DNA of 64,000 nucleotides from Amaranthus tricolor (GCF_026212465.1 NC_080062.1:8899612-8963611); one strand, 5' to 3'; numbered from the stretch's first letter, positions 23,776-35,178 are shown. The notes: generated from the letters alone by a model not told the origin. Program-made: numbers and translations.

Positions 23776-24165
23776 AGTAGGGCCGGAACCAGAAAATCAT
23801 ACAAGGGATGTCGGTTTTTTTTAAAAATACAATAAAATACGTTAAATAAATTGCATTGAATATCGATTGATTAATATAATTGTCCCCGCCGAATTTTCAT
23901 ATTCTAAAACCACTCATGATATGTCATCATTGACGAATATTGAAACAAATCACTTTCAAAATAAGTTACAACAAATATCATTTAAAAACTCATCGAATAT
24001 CTTGTTATGCAACTCAATTTTGATAATATTCATTGCTGAGAATACTCTTTCAACTGTTGTGGTAAACACGGGCAAAATCAACACCAAATTCAAATGCTTA
24101 TAAAAATTGAACAACTTGTACAAATCGGATTGAACTTCACCAAGCCAATTATACAACCTTTAAAT
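23776..24165 (-). pseudogene. hAT transposase C-terminal dimerisation remnant
   Basis: The minus-strand reading LVLILPVFTTTVERVFSAMN, then IIKIELHNKIFDEFLND, is the conserved hAT dimerisation region (TVERxFSAMxxIKxxLRNxM). It is followed downstream by a degenerate FQNMKIRRGQL. No DDE core or N-terminal zinc finger is present and stops interrupt the tail. The open piece is 23956-24156. The fragment starts at TAGGGCCGG near 23778, possibly an element end. Confidence 0.75.
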
Positions 24166-24835
24166 TATCAAGTATATAACATTTAAACTATCTAACTAAT
24201 TAATTACAATTGCCAATTGCTAAATAGGTAATTAGATAAATAAATAAATAAATAACCCTAATTTTACGTAAGAACCAATAAGAAAACTAAAATCGCTGAT
24301 TCATCTAAATAGATAAACATATAAAAGCCCTAATTCTTAACCAAATAGATTAACCCATAACCATAAAGATTAAAGATAAAAAAATTGAAATAGATAATTT
24401 GCTTATTTACCTAAATAAGAAGAGATAATAATGCCAAAGAGAAAGGCAGTGACTGGGCTGCTGGTGCTGTGACCGTGCGGGCTGGTGAGGATTTACCGGT
24501 TTGGAACAGTTTGTCGCCAATGATTAGGGATGGGCAAGGGTCTAAGACCCTACCCGTACCCTATTGAACCCTACCTTTTTTAAGAGTAAGAGTCTATTTT
24601 TTTTGGATCCTATGAATCGGGGTCCGGGTCCAAAAAATATGATAAGGTTTCAGGTCTACTAAGACCCGACTCTTGGACTCTTTTTATCTTTTATATTTTT
24701 AGTTTTTTTTGGGTTGGAGAGTATAATTTGTAACATTTGAGAAAGTAAATTAGGCTTAAGTATAAAACAATATTTAATCCCTCCTCATTTTATTTTATGT
24801 TTTTTTCCATAATCTCTTTTTTTTTTCTCTTTTGC

Positions 24836-25240
24836 CGACATCAAAGTCTCGATGACTCCATTAGCAAACTTCTCGAAACATGCCCCACCCAAAAAGCTGC
24901 ATTCGGATGGTATGACGACTGTATGTTGCGCTATTCGAATCAAACAATATTGGGAATCAGTCAAGATTTACCTGCAATGATGTTTCTAATACTCAAAAAG
25001 TGACTGATAATGTTAATAAGTCTAATCAAGTTCTGGGAGGATTATTACATAGTATTCAAAATGAAGCTGCATTTGATGATTCTGAGCTTAAATTTGCAAC
25101 AGAAAGTTCTAATTATGGAGATTTTACGAAGATTTATGGGTTGATGCAGTGTTCTCCTGATTTGTCTTATCGAGACTATTTTAATTGTCTTGGGGATTAT
25201 ATAAATAGGCTTCTTGGTTGTTGTAATAAACTTTTTAGAG
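24836..25240 (+). pseudogene. captured DUF26 (Gnk2-type) cysteine-rich domain
   Basis: The first reading (24797-25003) has DDSISKLLETCPTQKAAFGW, then YDDCMLRYSNQTILG. After a frame change the second (25000-25293) has NDVSNTQKVTDNVNKSNQVL, then FTKIYGLMQCSPDLSYRDYF and NCLGDYINRLLGCCN. These are hallmarks of the DUF26/stress-antifung domain found in cysteine-rich receptor-like kinases and secreted antifungal proteins: WYDxCxLRYS and YGLxQCxPDLSxxxCxxCL. One conserved Cys of the second motif is Tyr (RDYFNC). There is no signal peptide, transmembrane segment or kinase. It is a fragment inside an hAT-like element, frameshifted, so not functional as it stands. Confidence 0.75.
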
Positions 25241-25255
25241 TATGGTTCTATACCC

Positions 25256-25395
25256 TCCGGACCCTTAGGGTCAGGGTCAGGGTCAGGGTCTAAATTTTTA
25301 GACCCTTAATATCAGGGTTCGGGTTTGGACCTTACCCTAAAATTAGGGTTCGGATCTGGGTAGGGTCCAGACCCGACCCATACCTTTAAATGTCC
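25256..25395. repeat. GGGTC-rich subterminal repeats
   Basis: Repeats of GGGTCA and GGACCCTA type inside the right end of the hAT-like element; the left end has the matching AGACCCTACCCGTACCC. Confidence 0.7.
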
Positions 25396-25507
25396 ATCCC
25401 TAACAACGACCTGCTGGACACAACCGGCTGGAGTACTGCCCTGGGAGACGGAAGTGGGACAAATTATTGGTGAAAATGGGAGGGAAGGATATTTTTTCAT
25501 AAAAAGG

Positions 25508-25770
25508 CACAACAACATAATTTCTAATAGTATATATAGTGGATTTAGTGACATTTATCAGACCCTTTAGCAGCATAATAAAAACCATACTAAAGCCTTT
25601 CATGACATAGAATCTAGTGACATTTCTCATAAATGCCTATAGCAACAATTACATATGCCATTAAAAGCCAAATAAAGTGTCACTATTTCACTTTATGGAA
25701 AAACTTAAAATAAACTATTGGCATTTTTTCAATGCCACTAAATCTAATGTAAGTTAAATTTGTTGTAGTG
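25508..25770. mobile_element. CACTA-type MITE, TSD AGG
   Basis: Left end CACAACAACATAATTT, right end TTTGTTGTAGTG (CACTACAACAAA on the minus strand), flanked by AGG on both sides, the 3-bp duplication expected of CACTA elements. 263 bp, no ORF. A related right end lies at 36541. Confidence 0.7.
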
Positions 25771-25889
25771 AGGGACAAGGGGTAGGGATTAGGTATTAAG
25801 AGAAAAAATAGGGGAATTCAAAATTGGGATGGGTTTAAACATATATTTCTTTTCCAACTTAGTCAACATAATATATATTTTCTCCTAAA

Positions 25890-26270
25890 ATTTAAGTGAT
25901 GTCAGTTAACATCCATTACAAATAAATGTTAAAATGGCGACGGCAAAAAGGCGACAGCCACCTGTTCATTGCCAATGGGTGATGAAAAAGTCATCGCCAT
26001 AGATTCGGGAAAATGACGATGACACAGTCCCGTAGCTAGCTCGTCGCCATCCTTTTCCAATGTCTCTTTTTAGAAAACAGTGTGGGGCGACGACTATTTC
26101 CCATAGCCAACTCATCGCCCAAATTAAAGATTAAAAAACAGAAAAAATTTACAACTCGTAGCCCTAATTGAACATTTTTTTTGAATTTTTTTTAAGTGGG
26201 CGACGACCATGTGCCGTAGCCAGGCCGTTGCCCCTCTCCACTTCATTTTTGGAATTTTGCTGCATTAAAA
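25890..26270. other. GC-richer block with GGCGACG/CGTCGCC motifs
   Basis: Contains GGCGACGGC, GGCGACAGCC, CTCGTCGCCATCC, GGGGCGACGACTATTTCCCA and GGGCGACGACCATGTGCCG. Similar motifs return at 27468-27540, so the AT-rich array between is flanked by related GC-richer arms. No protein is recognised. Confidence 0.5.
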
Positions 26271-26274
26271 ATAA

Positions 26275-27350
26275 CTACATAAGTGTCTACAATTAATAAT
26301 ATACTAATATGATTAATAATATTTTAACAATACGCTATTACGACTAATAATACACTAATACGACTAATTATATACTAATACAATTAATAATGTACTAATA
26401 TTATTATACCCCTTTTTTTAAACCTCTTCTTAAATAGCTATAATACACTAATACGACTAATTATATACTAATTCGACTAATAATATATTAGAATTACTCT
26501 AATATGACCACACAACTAATAATAAATTAATAAGATACTAATTCGACTAATAATACACTAATATTATTAATAACATATTAATACTACACTCATACTACAA
26601 AACTAATAATATACTAATAATGCATTAATTCGAATAATAATATACAAATATGATTAATAAATATATAAATATTACTCTAATATGATTGCACAACTAATAA
26701 TTTACTAATATTACACTAATACGACTAATTATATACTAATACAATTAATAATATACTAGTACTACACTTGTTCAAATAATAATATACTAATACGATTAAT
26801 AATATATTAATACTATACTAATACGATTAATAAAATATTAATACTACAGTAATACGACTATACAAATAATAATATACTAATACGATATATTAATACTACA
26901 CTAATGCGACTATACAACTAATAATATAGTAATACGATTAATAATATATTAATGCTACGCTAATATGACTATACAACTAATAATATACTGATACGATGTA
27001 TTAATACTACACTAATGCAACTTTAAAACTATTAATATACTCATGCGATATATTAATACTACACTAATACGACTAAAAAACTAATAATATACTAATAATG
27101 CATTAATTCGACTAACAATACACTAATACAATTAAAATATATAAATATTACATTAATACGGCTACACAACTAATGATATACTAATAATACACTAATTCGA
27201 CGAACAATGCATTAATACGGGTATTACTATACTAATACAATTAATAATATATTAATATTATACTAGTACGACTAATAATATCCTAACAAAACTAATAATA
27301 CAGTAATACGACTAACTATATAGTAATACGATTAATAATATCCTAACAAA
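26275..27350. repeat. AT-rich degenerate tandem array
   Basis: About 1.1 kb built from the words AATAATATACTAATACGA(T), ACACTAATACGACTA and ATATTAATACTAC in varying order, with a basic step of about 16 bp and higher-order steps near 50 bp. No ORF. It sits between the GGCGACG-containing arms. Confidence 0.85.
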
Positions 27351-27351
27351 G

Positions 27352-28459
27352 CTAGTAACAATGCACCTTGATGTTAGAGGTTAAGGGTTAAAGCCCTAGT
27401 AACAACAATTATTCAAATATTGATTTGGTATCATTATATAGAATTTTTTTTGTTAAATCTGGGCGACTAAACTAGGGTCGTAGTCAGATCGTAGCCCCCT
27501 AACACGCACATGGTGACGACCCATGGGCCGTCGCCCCATTTTTATAATTTTGGGGACATTTAGACATCCAATTTTCATTTAGCGTCCATTAAAATGGCAT
27601 CTTCTCTTGAGGCCTTTGCCCCGGCCACTTGCCAATTTAGCAATGGTTATAGAGAATTTGAAGTACATGGCAAGTCAATAATTACCCTATCAAAATCATA
27701 TAATTTTCAAACTTGCACATATATGAAATCATCCTTTTACCAGTGTTTAATGGATAGGATGCAGATTGAATCTGAATTAAATAAACATTAGTCAGGTTGA
27801 ATAAGAGTCATTTAAACTTAATAAGAATATTATATGGTTCGGGATAGAAATCTAGGCCCGACTCGTTCTTTAAAAAAAAAAGTCGATTATAATGAGAAAA
27901 ATTTTCATACATAAAAATAATTCTTGATAACTAAAACAAAATGTGGCATTGTAATTTGTAGTAAATACTTCCTCCGTTCCATTGAATTTGAAACATTTTT
28001 CGTTTTGGTCTGTTCCACATAATTGGCATAATTTTTATTTTAGGATAATGACCCACTACTTTCTTTTAATTTCATCCATACATTTTAACTCTTTTTAAAT
28101 TTCATCTACACTTTCTTAAAATTTATCTTTTTCTCTTTGATGCAAATCTAATGAGACAGATGAGTGAATGAAAAATAATACTATTGATTATCAAGTGAAA
28201 ATAAACACAACATAAGAATTGTGAAGTATATTAGTGGTTCTGTTACCAGGATATGACAAATTTGTAGAAGGGTTTTTGAGGGCGTGCGAAGTGATCGACA
28301 GTATATGACCTTCCTATTTTTTCCGTATATGAAAAAGTTAATCAAAAAAAGAAATATATTAAGTTTATGAATAAAATAAATATATTTACTATAAATAAGG
28401 TGCAAAATAAAAATTTTACACATAGCTCCAAAATTTTCCAAGACGCTTTGGATTTGAAT
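27352..28459. other. element end and intergenic DNA
   Basis: The right GGCGACG arm is at 27468-27540. From about 27640 the sequence resumes the local duplication (GAATTTGAAGTACATGGCA). A Stowaway-like half-element (CTTCCTCCGTTCCATTGAAT) starts near 27968. No gene. Confidence 0.4.
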
Positions 28460-29640
28460 ATTTAATTATATATTTTGGTCTAATTGCATGTCTCGAATTA
28501 TATACGACATATTTTACACTAGCTAGCTGGTTATTTTTGACCCTATTTCTTTTTATGAGATAAACGACACATTTTATATAGCAAGAAGAATTTTTTTTTT
28601 TTGGGTTGAGCGTTTGAAAGCTGTTTTATTATTGTTATAGTAGTCTACTACTTATATAAGATTAATATTATATGCGAATTTGAATATATTTTGGGAATTT
28701 GTTTATTATTTTGAATTTTTAATTGAGAGGGTTATTAATATGGTATCAAAAGTTCAAAACTTTTATATTATGTTTGAGAGTTGTGAGTCCAAATATTATT
28801 TATCCACACTTGGTTGTATTCAGATTATTAGATTTGGTATAAATTATGTTCTATAAATACAAATTATTTTAAAGTGGACGTAATATTGGAATTGTTTACA
28901 TAATTGTGAACAATGAACAAAGATGTAAATTGGTTCTTTTTTAGTAATTTTTTTTGGCAAATAAAATTTTATTATTTACCAGAAAAAAAACAAAAAGTAC
29001 AATATCAAAACTGAAGCCACACCATAATCTTAACTGATTTTTACATCAGTATGCAGCCAAAGTCCACTATCTATGAAGGGTTGCCTTAGCCCATTGCATG
29101 TGCAAAATATTTATTTTTTTAATAAAAAAACCAGAATTATAAACAATTTCAATAACAACAAGATTTTTACATAACCCTTGATCGGTCAGTTCCCAAACCC
29201 AAACAAAACCAAAAATGAGCCATCCTAAAAATAACCTAGCCAAAAAATGACCCCACTCGAAAAATACTAATCTAAAACGCGTCAAACTGACCATTTTAAT
29301 TATTGAGCTACAATCATCATTTTAAACTTTTAATGTGGCAAGTTATTTGATAACCACGACAACAAAATTGTACTTCGTTTTTTTTATTAGTAGGTTGGCT
29401 AAGACTAGAATGTTATGTAAAATTTAAACCCCAAAACTTATCCGAAAAAAGCAATACTTACTCCGAATTATAAAATAATATCACAATAAAACTATTTAAC
29501 GTTGATCACATTCACAATTTCATAAGATCATATGGAAGACATGATGTCACATACACCATTGCCAAAGTTACGTCAAGAAACCTAGTACGGACTACTGACT
29601 CGGTACAAGTAATAGAAGTATTATTCTGTTTGTTTACCTT
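28460..29640. repeat. segmental duplication, copy A, distal upstream part
   Basis: Patches match copy B: TTTTGGTCTAATTGCATGT and TTTTACACTAGCTAGCT (28475-28530 vs 50790-50860), GTTCTATAA with AAATTATT (near 28850 vs 50990), and GACATGATGTCACAT with ACGTCAAGAAACCT (29535-29590 vs 51930-51980). Between patches the copies have diverged by indels. No gene. Confidence 0.65.
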
Positions 29641-29818
29641 AAAACAAATTTTGTAAATTTATGAAATCAAACACTTTGCAAGATAATTGGAGTGTTTTTC
29701 TTTTGTTCAAATTAAGTGTACACTATCTAATTATTTGACTTAATTAAAAATATAAAAAAGTTAATATTTTTAATTAATTTTTTAAAAAAGTTTAAGCAAT
29801 ATCAATTCACGAATAATA

Positions 29819-30352
29819 CTCCCTCTGTATCTCTCGATTGTCTCATTTTCTATTTTAGTCCGTTGTAATGATTTTGCTCAATTTCTATTTCGGGCTATGT
29901 AACACCAAGTTTAATTACTCTCTCTATATATTTTGTTTCTTATTTCTAAATGACCCAACCAGTTTAGCTCAATATACACAACTCCTTCATCTTTGAGCTA
30001 TATATAAATCGGCTAAATAATTTAAATGAAAGAGTAATTTCTATACAAGTGTAGCATATAATCCAAACTTAAATATTTCGAAATTGTTCCATAAATTCTA
30101 ATTCACTCCACATTTTTTTTGCTAAACTACTTAGTACTCTTTGTCCCATCAACTTTGCACCATAAAAATATGATGGAGAATTGAAAAAAGATGAAATAAA
30201 AATGATTATTGTAGAGTGGTAAGAGAAATGGTGGGGATAAAATGAAAACATAAATTAAAAATATAGATTAAAATTAAAAAAATGTAAATTATAATAAAAT
30301 TTAAAATGAGATAAATTTAATAAAACAAATTAAAAAATTAGGAGAAAAGGAG
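29819..30352. mobile_element. MITE shared by both SDR duplicates (copy A)
   Basis: Ends CTCCCTCTGTATCTCTCGAT and GGAGAAAAGGAG with TA at both sides. The same element lies at 52939-53410 at the equivalent place in copy B, so it predates the duplication. Interior landmark: TTATTGTAGAGTGGTAAGAG in both. Confidence 0.7.
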
Positions 30353-31184
30353 TAATTAGAACATTCCTAGGAAAGAGTACTAAAATAATTCCTTTACTAG
30401 TAATCTAGTATGTGCTTAATTGGTTATGACATCATCAATTTTAGTAAATTTCAAACATAAATGAAACAAAATCCGCAGGCATACATTGAATCGCCCATTA
30501 GATTACTCCCAATTCTCAAGAGCAATAAACAAAATACTACTTCTACTCCCATTAGATTCCTAACTCATACAGTAATTCTCTAAAACTATTAAATTTATAA
30601 TAGTAATTATAATACTTTTCTTTATGTACCAGCGGCGAAGCTATTAAGGGGTGAAGTTGGATACTTGCAGTTGGATACTTATCGGTTACGCTTAGGGTCG
30701 TTTCTGAAGGTAGTTTTGAGGTGCAATTATTTAGGGTTCAGCTATAAAAAGGTCCAAATTGAGTCAATTCTTATTATTAAAAATTAGTTTGTGCATAAGT
30801 ATTTTATAGTTATCATTTTATGATTTTAAATTTGTACATTTATTTGACATTAATGCGATGGAAAAATGAGAAATTATATGATGCATATTTGGAGAAATAA
30901 AAAACTGAAACATTAATTACACAAGAGTCATTTTTCTATGTTTCGCTTAGGCTAAAAAGTTCTTAGAAACGTCACTGATCACACTATCAACATAATATAA
31001 TAGTATAAAAAATTCAAGCAATGCACAAATTTGTTAGCATGAAGATATATACATATATAATTTTCAAAGATAAGTAACAATAAACATACTTATATACTAA
31101 AAATAAATTAATAATTGTTAAGAAAGTTCACTTCTATTACCTCCTCATCTTTTTTTTACTATTATAATAATAATAATAATAATA

Positions 31185-31226
<42 letters not shown>

Positions 31227-31282
31227 GTGAAAGATTTCAATAAAAGACTACAACTCCTAATTAAAAATAATCAATAATGCCA
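30353..31282. other. intergenic DNA of copy A with microsatellite
   Basis: Matches copy B at ATTACTCCCAATTCTCAAGA and AGCAATAAACAAAA (30500-30540 vs 53480-53525). A mirrored (AAT)n/(ATT)n tract lies at 31165-31226. No gene. Confidence 0.5.
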
Positions 31283-31531
31283 TTTGAAAAAGACTATATT
31301 TTGTTTCTTATTTCTAAATGACCCAACCAGTTTAGCTCAATATACACAACTCCTTCATCTTTGAGCTATTTATAAATCGGCTAAATGATTTAAATGAAAA
31401 AGTAATTTCTATGCAAGTGTAGCAACTAATCCAAACTTAAATATTTTTCGAAATTGTTCCATAAATTCTAATTCACTCCACATTTTCTTTACGAAACTAC
31501 TTAGTACTCTTTGTCCCATCAACTTTGCACC
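31283..31531. repeat. local repeat of the MITE's left half
   Basis: About 245 bp nearly identical to 29925-30162 (landmarks TGACCCAACCAGTTTAGCTC and TTGTCCCATCAACTTTGCAC). It ends exactly where the Gypsy LTR begins, so the Gypsy element lies inside or beside a second partial copy. Confidence 0.85.
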
Positions 31532-32184
31532 TGTCATGGTATCACCTGCCTAATTTATTTATTTGTTTTAGTTATTAATGTCATTTTACCTTAATAACCT
31601 TTGACCTTTTAGATTGACTTGGACTTTTAGTCAGTGGGCTTTTTTCTGGATTCTCCCATCTCTTCAATTGGCCCATAAGTAAATGACCCATACAAAACCC
31701 TAACTCCTCCCAGGAAAACAACCTCCTGTTTGACCCAACTTCCCACTCTCCCTCATTGCTTGGTTATCCTTCTTCCAAGGCTGGCAACTGCCCGCTACTC
31801 CCATGATATTCAACCTCCTCTCTAAAATAACTTCCTTCTTCACCATTATAAATAAGGACAACCTTTAGCGAGGAAGGGATCATCTGAAAATAATCCTCTT
31901 AAGTATCCCTACTCATACTCTACTTCATTAGCCTACCCAAAATCCAGCAATATCAACCCCGACATCTTCTTGCATTCAATTTATAGTCATCTACTCAATA
32001 ATCTCATATCAACGTTCTAACTTGAGCGTCGGAGGGGTTTTCCGGGAGATCACCCCCCGGACAAGGCTAACGTGTTGTTTTGCAGGAATTCAAGCCACTT
32101 CCTTCCACGAATCGCCACTCCTACTAACGCTTCCACTTACAGTATTTCAAGTGTTTTCCACTTCCTCGTTTCATAACCGAAGCA
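31532..32184 (+). repeat. Gypsy 5' LTR
   Basis: Begins TGTCATGGTATCACC where the preceding local repeat breaks off, contains TATAAATA at 31847-31854, and ends ...CCGAAGCA just before the primer-binding site. TG...CA ends, about 653 bp. The exact end is uncertain by a few bases because no second LTR is available. Confidence 0.7.
31847..31854 (+). promoter_or_regulatory. TATA box in Gypsy LTR
   Basis: TATAAATA in the middle of the LTR, reading toward gag and toward the truncated SDR gene 3.3 kb downstream. It is the only visible promoter motif left upstream of that gene copy. Confidence 0.5.
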
Positions 32185-32186
32185 GT

Positions 32187-32205
32187 TTGGCGCCGTCTGT
32201 GGGGA
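32187..32205 (+). other. Gypsy primer-binding site
   Basis: TTGGCGCCGTCTGTGGGGA follows the LTR. The first part matches the 3' end of plant aspartate tRNA (CCGGCGCCA-type ends), as in many Tat and related Gypsy elements. Confidence 0.7.
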
Positions 32206-32220
32206 TTGAATAAAAATTCA

Positions 32221-33485
32221 TGGCTCCTAAGAAGAATCCGACCCAAACAGCTACCGTGCACAGCACAGATACAGACACTTCCGCAGGTCATGCTAACAAC
32301 CAAGCCGTGACTCGTCGTGATATGGACATGCTAGCACGAAACCTCACTGCCGCATTCTCCGAACAACTCCGCGCCGTCATAAATAATAATCCTACTCAAC
32401 AATGAGTGTTATAGGACATGGCGAACCAAATAAAAAGTTTGCAGGAACGAATCGAACCCCATCAAGGGACACCAAAGTCTCATGAATCTCAAGATGGGAA
32501 CTCGAGGACTTCCCACTCCAGCAGGCGTAATAAGAACAGGCGGGAGAGATCCGGGACCCACCCGAGTCTCAGCAGGACTGATCAAAGAGATGATGAATCT
32601 AAGACCACCTCTCGAGATGCCCCTACCTACCTGGAAAGCAAAAAGCAAAAGGCATCCGAAAGCGTCCAATCGCTAGTGGATAAGAGGAGGGAAGAGAGAA
32701 AAAAGGCACAACTCGCGGGATCTAGCCGTCCCCTCAGTCCCATTACCATGCCGCGGAACGAGGCCGGCAAAAGTAGCCTTCCTGAAGATCTCGTACCAAT
32801 AATCTCTCCGCTGGCTCCGGAGATACTAAATGCTCCCAACCCCGGGAAAATAAAGATCCCAAACATGGCGGCCTTCGATGGAATATCCTGCTCAGAGGAA
32901 CACCTAATGGGCTACAAAAACCTGATGCTGCTGTATACCACCAACCCATCACTGTGGTGTAAGTTCTTCCCAACTACCCTTACAGGAGTAGCTCTAACAT
33001 GGTACACCTTCCTTCCAGGAGGAAGTATCCACAACTTTGCCCAACTGGAAGGCAAGTTCCTAAGTCATTTTATAGCTTCCAGAAGACATGAAAAATCAAA
33101 CTTCCATTTGCTCAGCATCACACAGTTGGAAGAAGAGTCCATATCATCTTACCTGAAAAAGTTCCACGAGGCGGTACTGGAAGTAACTGACTTGGAAGAG
33201 TCGGTTGCATTAAACGCCCTGATCAACGGAATGAACGCTCAAAGGCTGAAGTTCCAGTTGGTCGAGAGCCAAGTAAAGACATACGCGGAGGCCATAAAGC
33301 AATGCCAAAGCTATGTCACTGCCTCCGAAATATGTCAGGCACATGATCCAAAGAAACGAAGGTCGGATAAGAAGGATCTCACAGCTAATCATTCCTCAAG
33401 TAGCAGAGAGGAACATTCATCAAGGAGGGAAAGAAACTACTTGCCGCGTCGTCCAGAACCTCCGTCAAATATAGGGCCCCCATGA
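32221..33485 (+). pseudogene. Gypsy gag (two open pieces)
   Basis: The ATG at 32221 opens MAPKKNPTQTATVHSTDTD; a stop at 32403-32405 separates it from the long frame 32418-33485. The capsid region is clear: AAFDGISCSEEHLMGYKNLM, WCKFFPTTLTGVALTWYTFL, LEGKFLSHFIASRRHEKS, and SSYLKKFHEAVLEV...ALNALINGM, the retrotrans_gag pattern. A Lys/Arg/Ser-rich tail follows. A zinc-knuckle-like CDYHKEHGHTLAQCRELK lies further on at about 33656-33710 in another frame. Gag of this type packages the RNA in virus-like particles. Internal stops make it a pseudogene. Confidence 0.8.
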
Positions 33486-33879
33486 TCCAGACATGTATAT
33501 GTCGCTGAAGGGGAGCCCAGGACGCGGAATCTGTTAGATGGAGGCAACGATCCGCTGTTCGACCGGAACAAGAAGGACATATTCTTCGCCATCAGGGATC
33601 AATTGCCAACTCCACCTCCTACTGCCACCCCTCTGATAGACGCAACTATAATCTGTGGTGTGATTACCACAAAGAGCACGGCCACACTTTGGCCCAATGC
33701 CGCGAACTCAAACGTATCCTACATTAATTAGCCGATGAGGGGAAGTTGTCCGAGTTCATCAACCAGAATACCATAATGCTGGAAGAGAATCAGAAAGGAG
33801 GCCGTGGAATCAAAGACGCAGATCCCCCAAAAGGAATAAGGCCAGGCGCGAAAGTTCCAACACTCAAGGAACTATCAAC

Positions 33880-34455
33880 ATGATTTTCGGAGGATACACT
33901 GAAGAATATCCTACCATCCGCGCCGCCAGAAATAGCGTCCACACTCTGCTAAAAGGGCCGCCAAAAGCCTCATCAAGTGCACCGATCATGACGTTCGATG
34001 CCACGACCTCCCAAACGCTGCAACAACTCCATACTGACCCCCTGGTGTCACCCTCAAAATTGGGCAAATGAAAGTCAAGAGGGTACTCGTAGATACCGGA
34101 AGCACGGCTGATCTCATAACAATAGAATGCCTGAGAAAAATGAAGTTTGAAGAAAAGCACTTACAACCCCTCGACAAACCGCTGATCGGGTTTGGGGGAA
34201 GTCAGGTCATTCCACTAGGCACGATCATTCTCCCCGTGCGGGTGGGGGAAAGACATGAAAGCAGAACCGTGCCCATACGATTCACGGTGGTGGATCTCAC
34301 CTTTCCCTACGGGGCTTCCACTCATCAACAAAATTAAAGCCGCGATCTTCCCTCATCAACTCTTGCTACAATTCGAGCGGGATGATGGACAAGTAGGTAT
34401 CCTCAAAGGGGATCAGGTGACGGCACGCCAATGCCTCATCAACACCTTAAAATGA
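33880..34455 (+). pseudogene. Gypsy protease region
   Basis: NMIFGGYTEEYPTIRAARN (33880 on) is followed by the aspartic protease active site VLVDTGSTADLITIECLRKM (open frame 34068-34337) and IGFGGSQVIPLGTIILPVRV. The expected continuation after DLTFPYGA is found in another frame (34255-34455: PLINKIKAAIFPHQLLLQF, then ILKGDQVTARQCL), so at least one frameshift lies near 34315. Confidence 0.75.
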
Positions 34456-34509
34456 GGAGCTTCCATCACCTCCTCCAAAAGGTAAAGGGAAGAGGAGTCT
34501 TCTACTGTC

Positions 34510-35178
34510 ATGAGCGTGTATCTGGAAAACCCTAACACGCACGAAAGGCCTCGCCCCGTAGAACGATACGAGGAGGTGGACATATTTGAAGGAAAACGCA
34601 TCAAAATAGGGAAAGACCTCCCTGGCTCGATCAAACAAGATATCATGGCCACCCTTACTGACTTCCGCGACGTCTTTGCTTTTTCCACGGAAGAAATGCC
34701 TGGCATTCCTACGAGTTTCATGTGCCATAAACTTGATATAAAACCAGGCTACAAACCCGTGAAGCAAAAGCTGCAGCATCAAGGAAGAGAGCAAATAGAG
34801 GCCGCCAGAGAAGAAGTGGAGAAACTGCTAAGAGCAGGATTCATCAGAGAATGCAAATACTCTGATTGGCTCTCAAACGTCGTCCTCGTGTCAAATGGCA
34901 AGTGGAGGATGTGCGTTGAGTTCACGGATCTGAACAAAGCATGCCCCAAAGACGATTATCCTCTTCCAAAGATAGATCGTTTAGTAGATTTTACAACAGG
35001 CCACGCTCTACTGAGCTTCATGGATGCTAACGCCGGCTACCATCAGATTCCCTTGGCCATAGAAGATCAGCTACATACGGCCTTCATCACAAATGCTGGG
35101 GTATATTGCTACAAAGTCATGCCCTTCGGGCTAAAGAATGCTGGAGCTACTTACCAGAGAATGGTCAATAAGGGCTAA
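34510..35178 (+). pseudogene. Gypsy reverse transcriptase, N-terminal half
   Basis: Residues include FAFSTEEMPGIPTSFMCHKL, VEKLLRAGFIRECKYSDWLS, then WRMCVEFTDLNKACPKDDYP, LLSFMDANAGYHQIPLA and VMPFGLKNAGATYQRMVN. The first catalytic Asp (SFMDA) is present. The YxDD pair would follow about 30 residues later but the element ends. A 13-bp repeat of RT sequence (GGGCTAAAGAATG, 35128-35140 and again 35172-35184) marks the junction with the SDR gene. Confidence 0.85.

Larger units (their letters stand above)
24525..25402. mobile_element. hAT-like element carrying a captured gene piece
   Basis: Ends are TAGGGATGGGCAAGGGTC at left and GTCCATCCCTA at right (TAGGGATGGAC on the minus strand), typical of non-autonomous plant hAT ends, followed on each side by GGGTC/GACCC-rich subterminal repeats. 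Flanks CCAATGAT and ACAACGAC agree at 5 of 8 positions, plausible as a decayed 8-bp duplication. The middle is not transposon sequence but a DUF26 coding segment (see next entry), so this is a Pack-type element. Confidence 0.65.

Noticed and set aside
25256..25290. telomere-like repeat (AGGGTC)
   Set aside because: The unit is GGGTCA, not the plant TTTAGGG, and it is confined to subterminal parts of the hAT-like element.
26275..27350. CRISPR-like spaced repeats
   Set aside because: Plant nuclear DNA; units are degenerate, overlapping and without unique spacers. It is an AT-rich tandem array.
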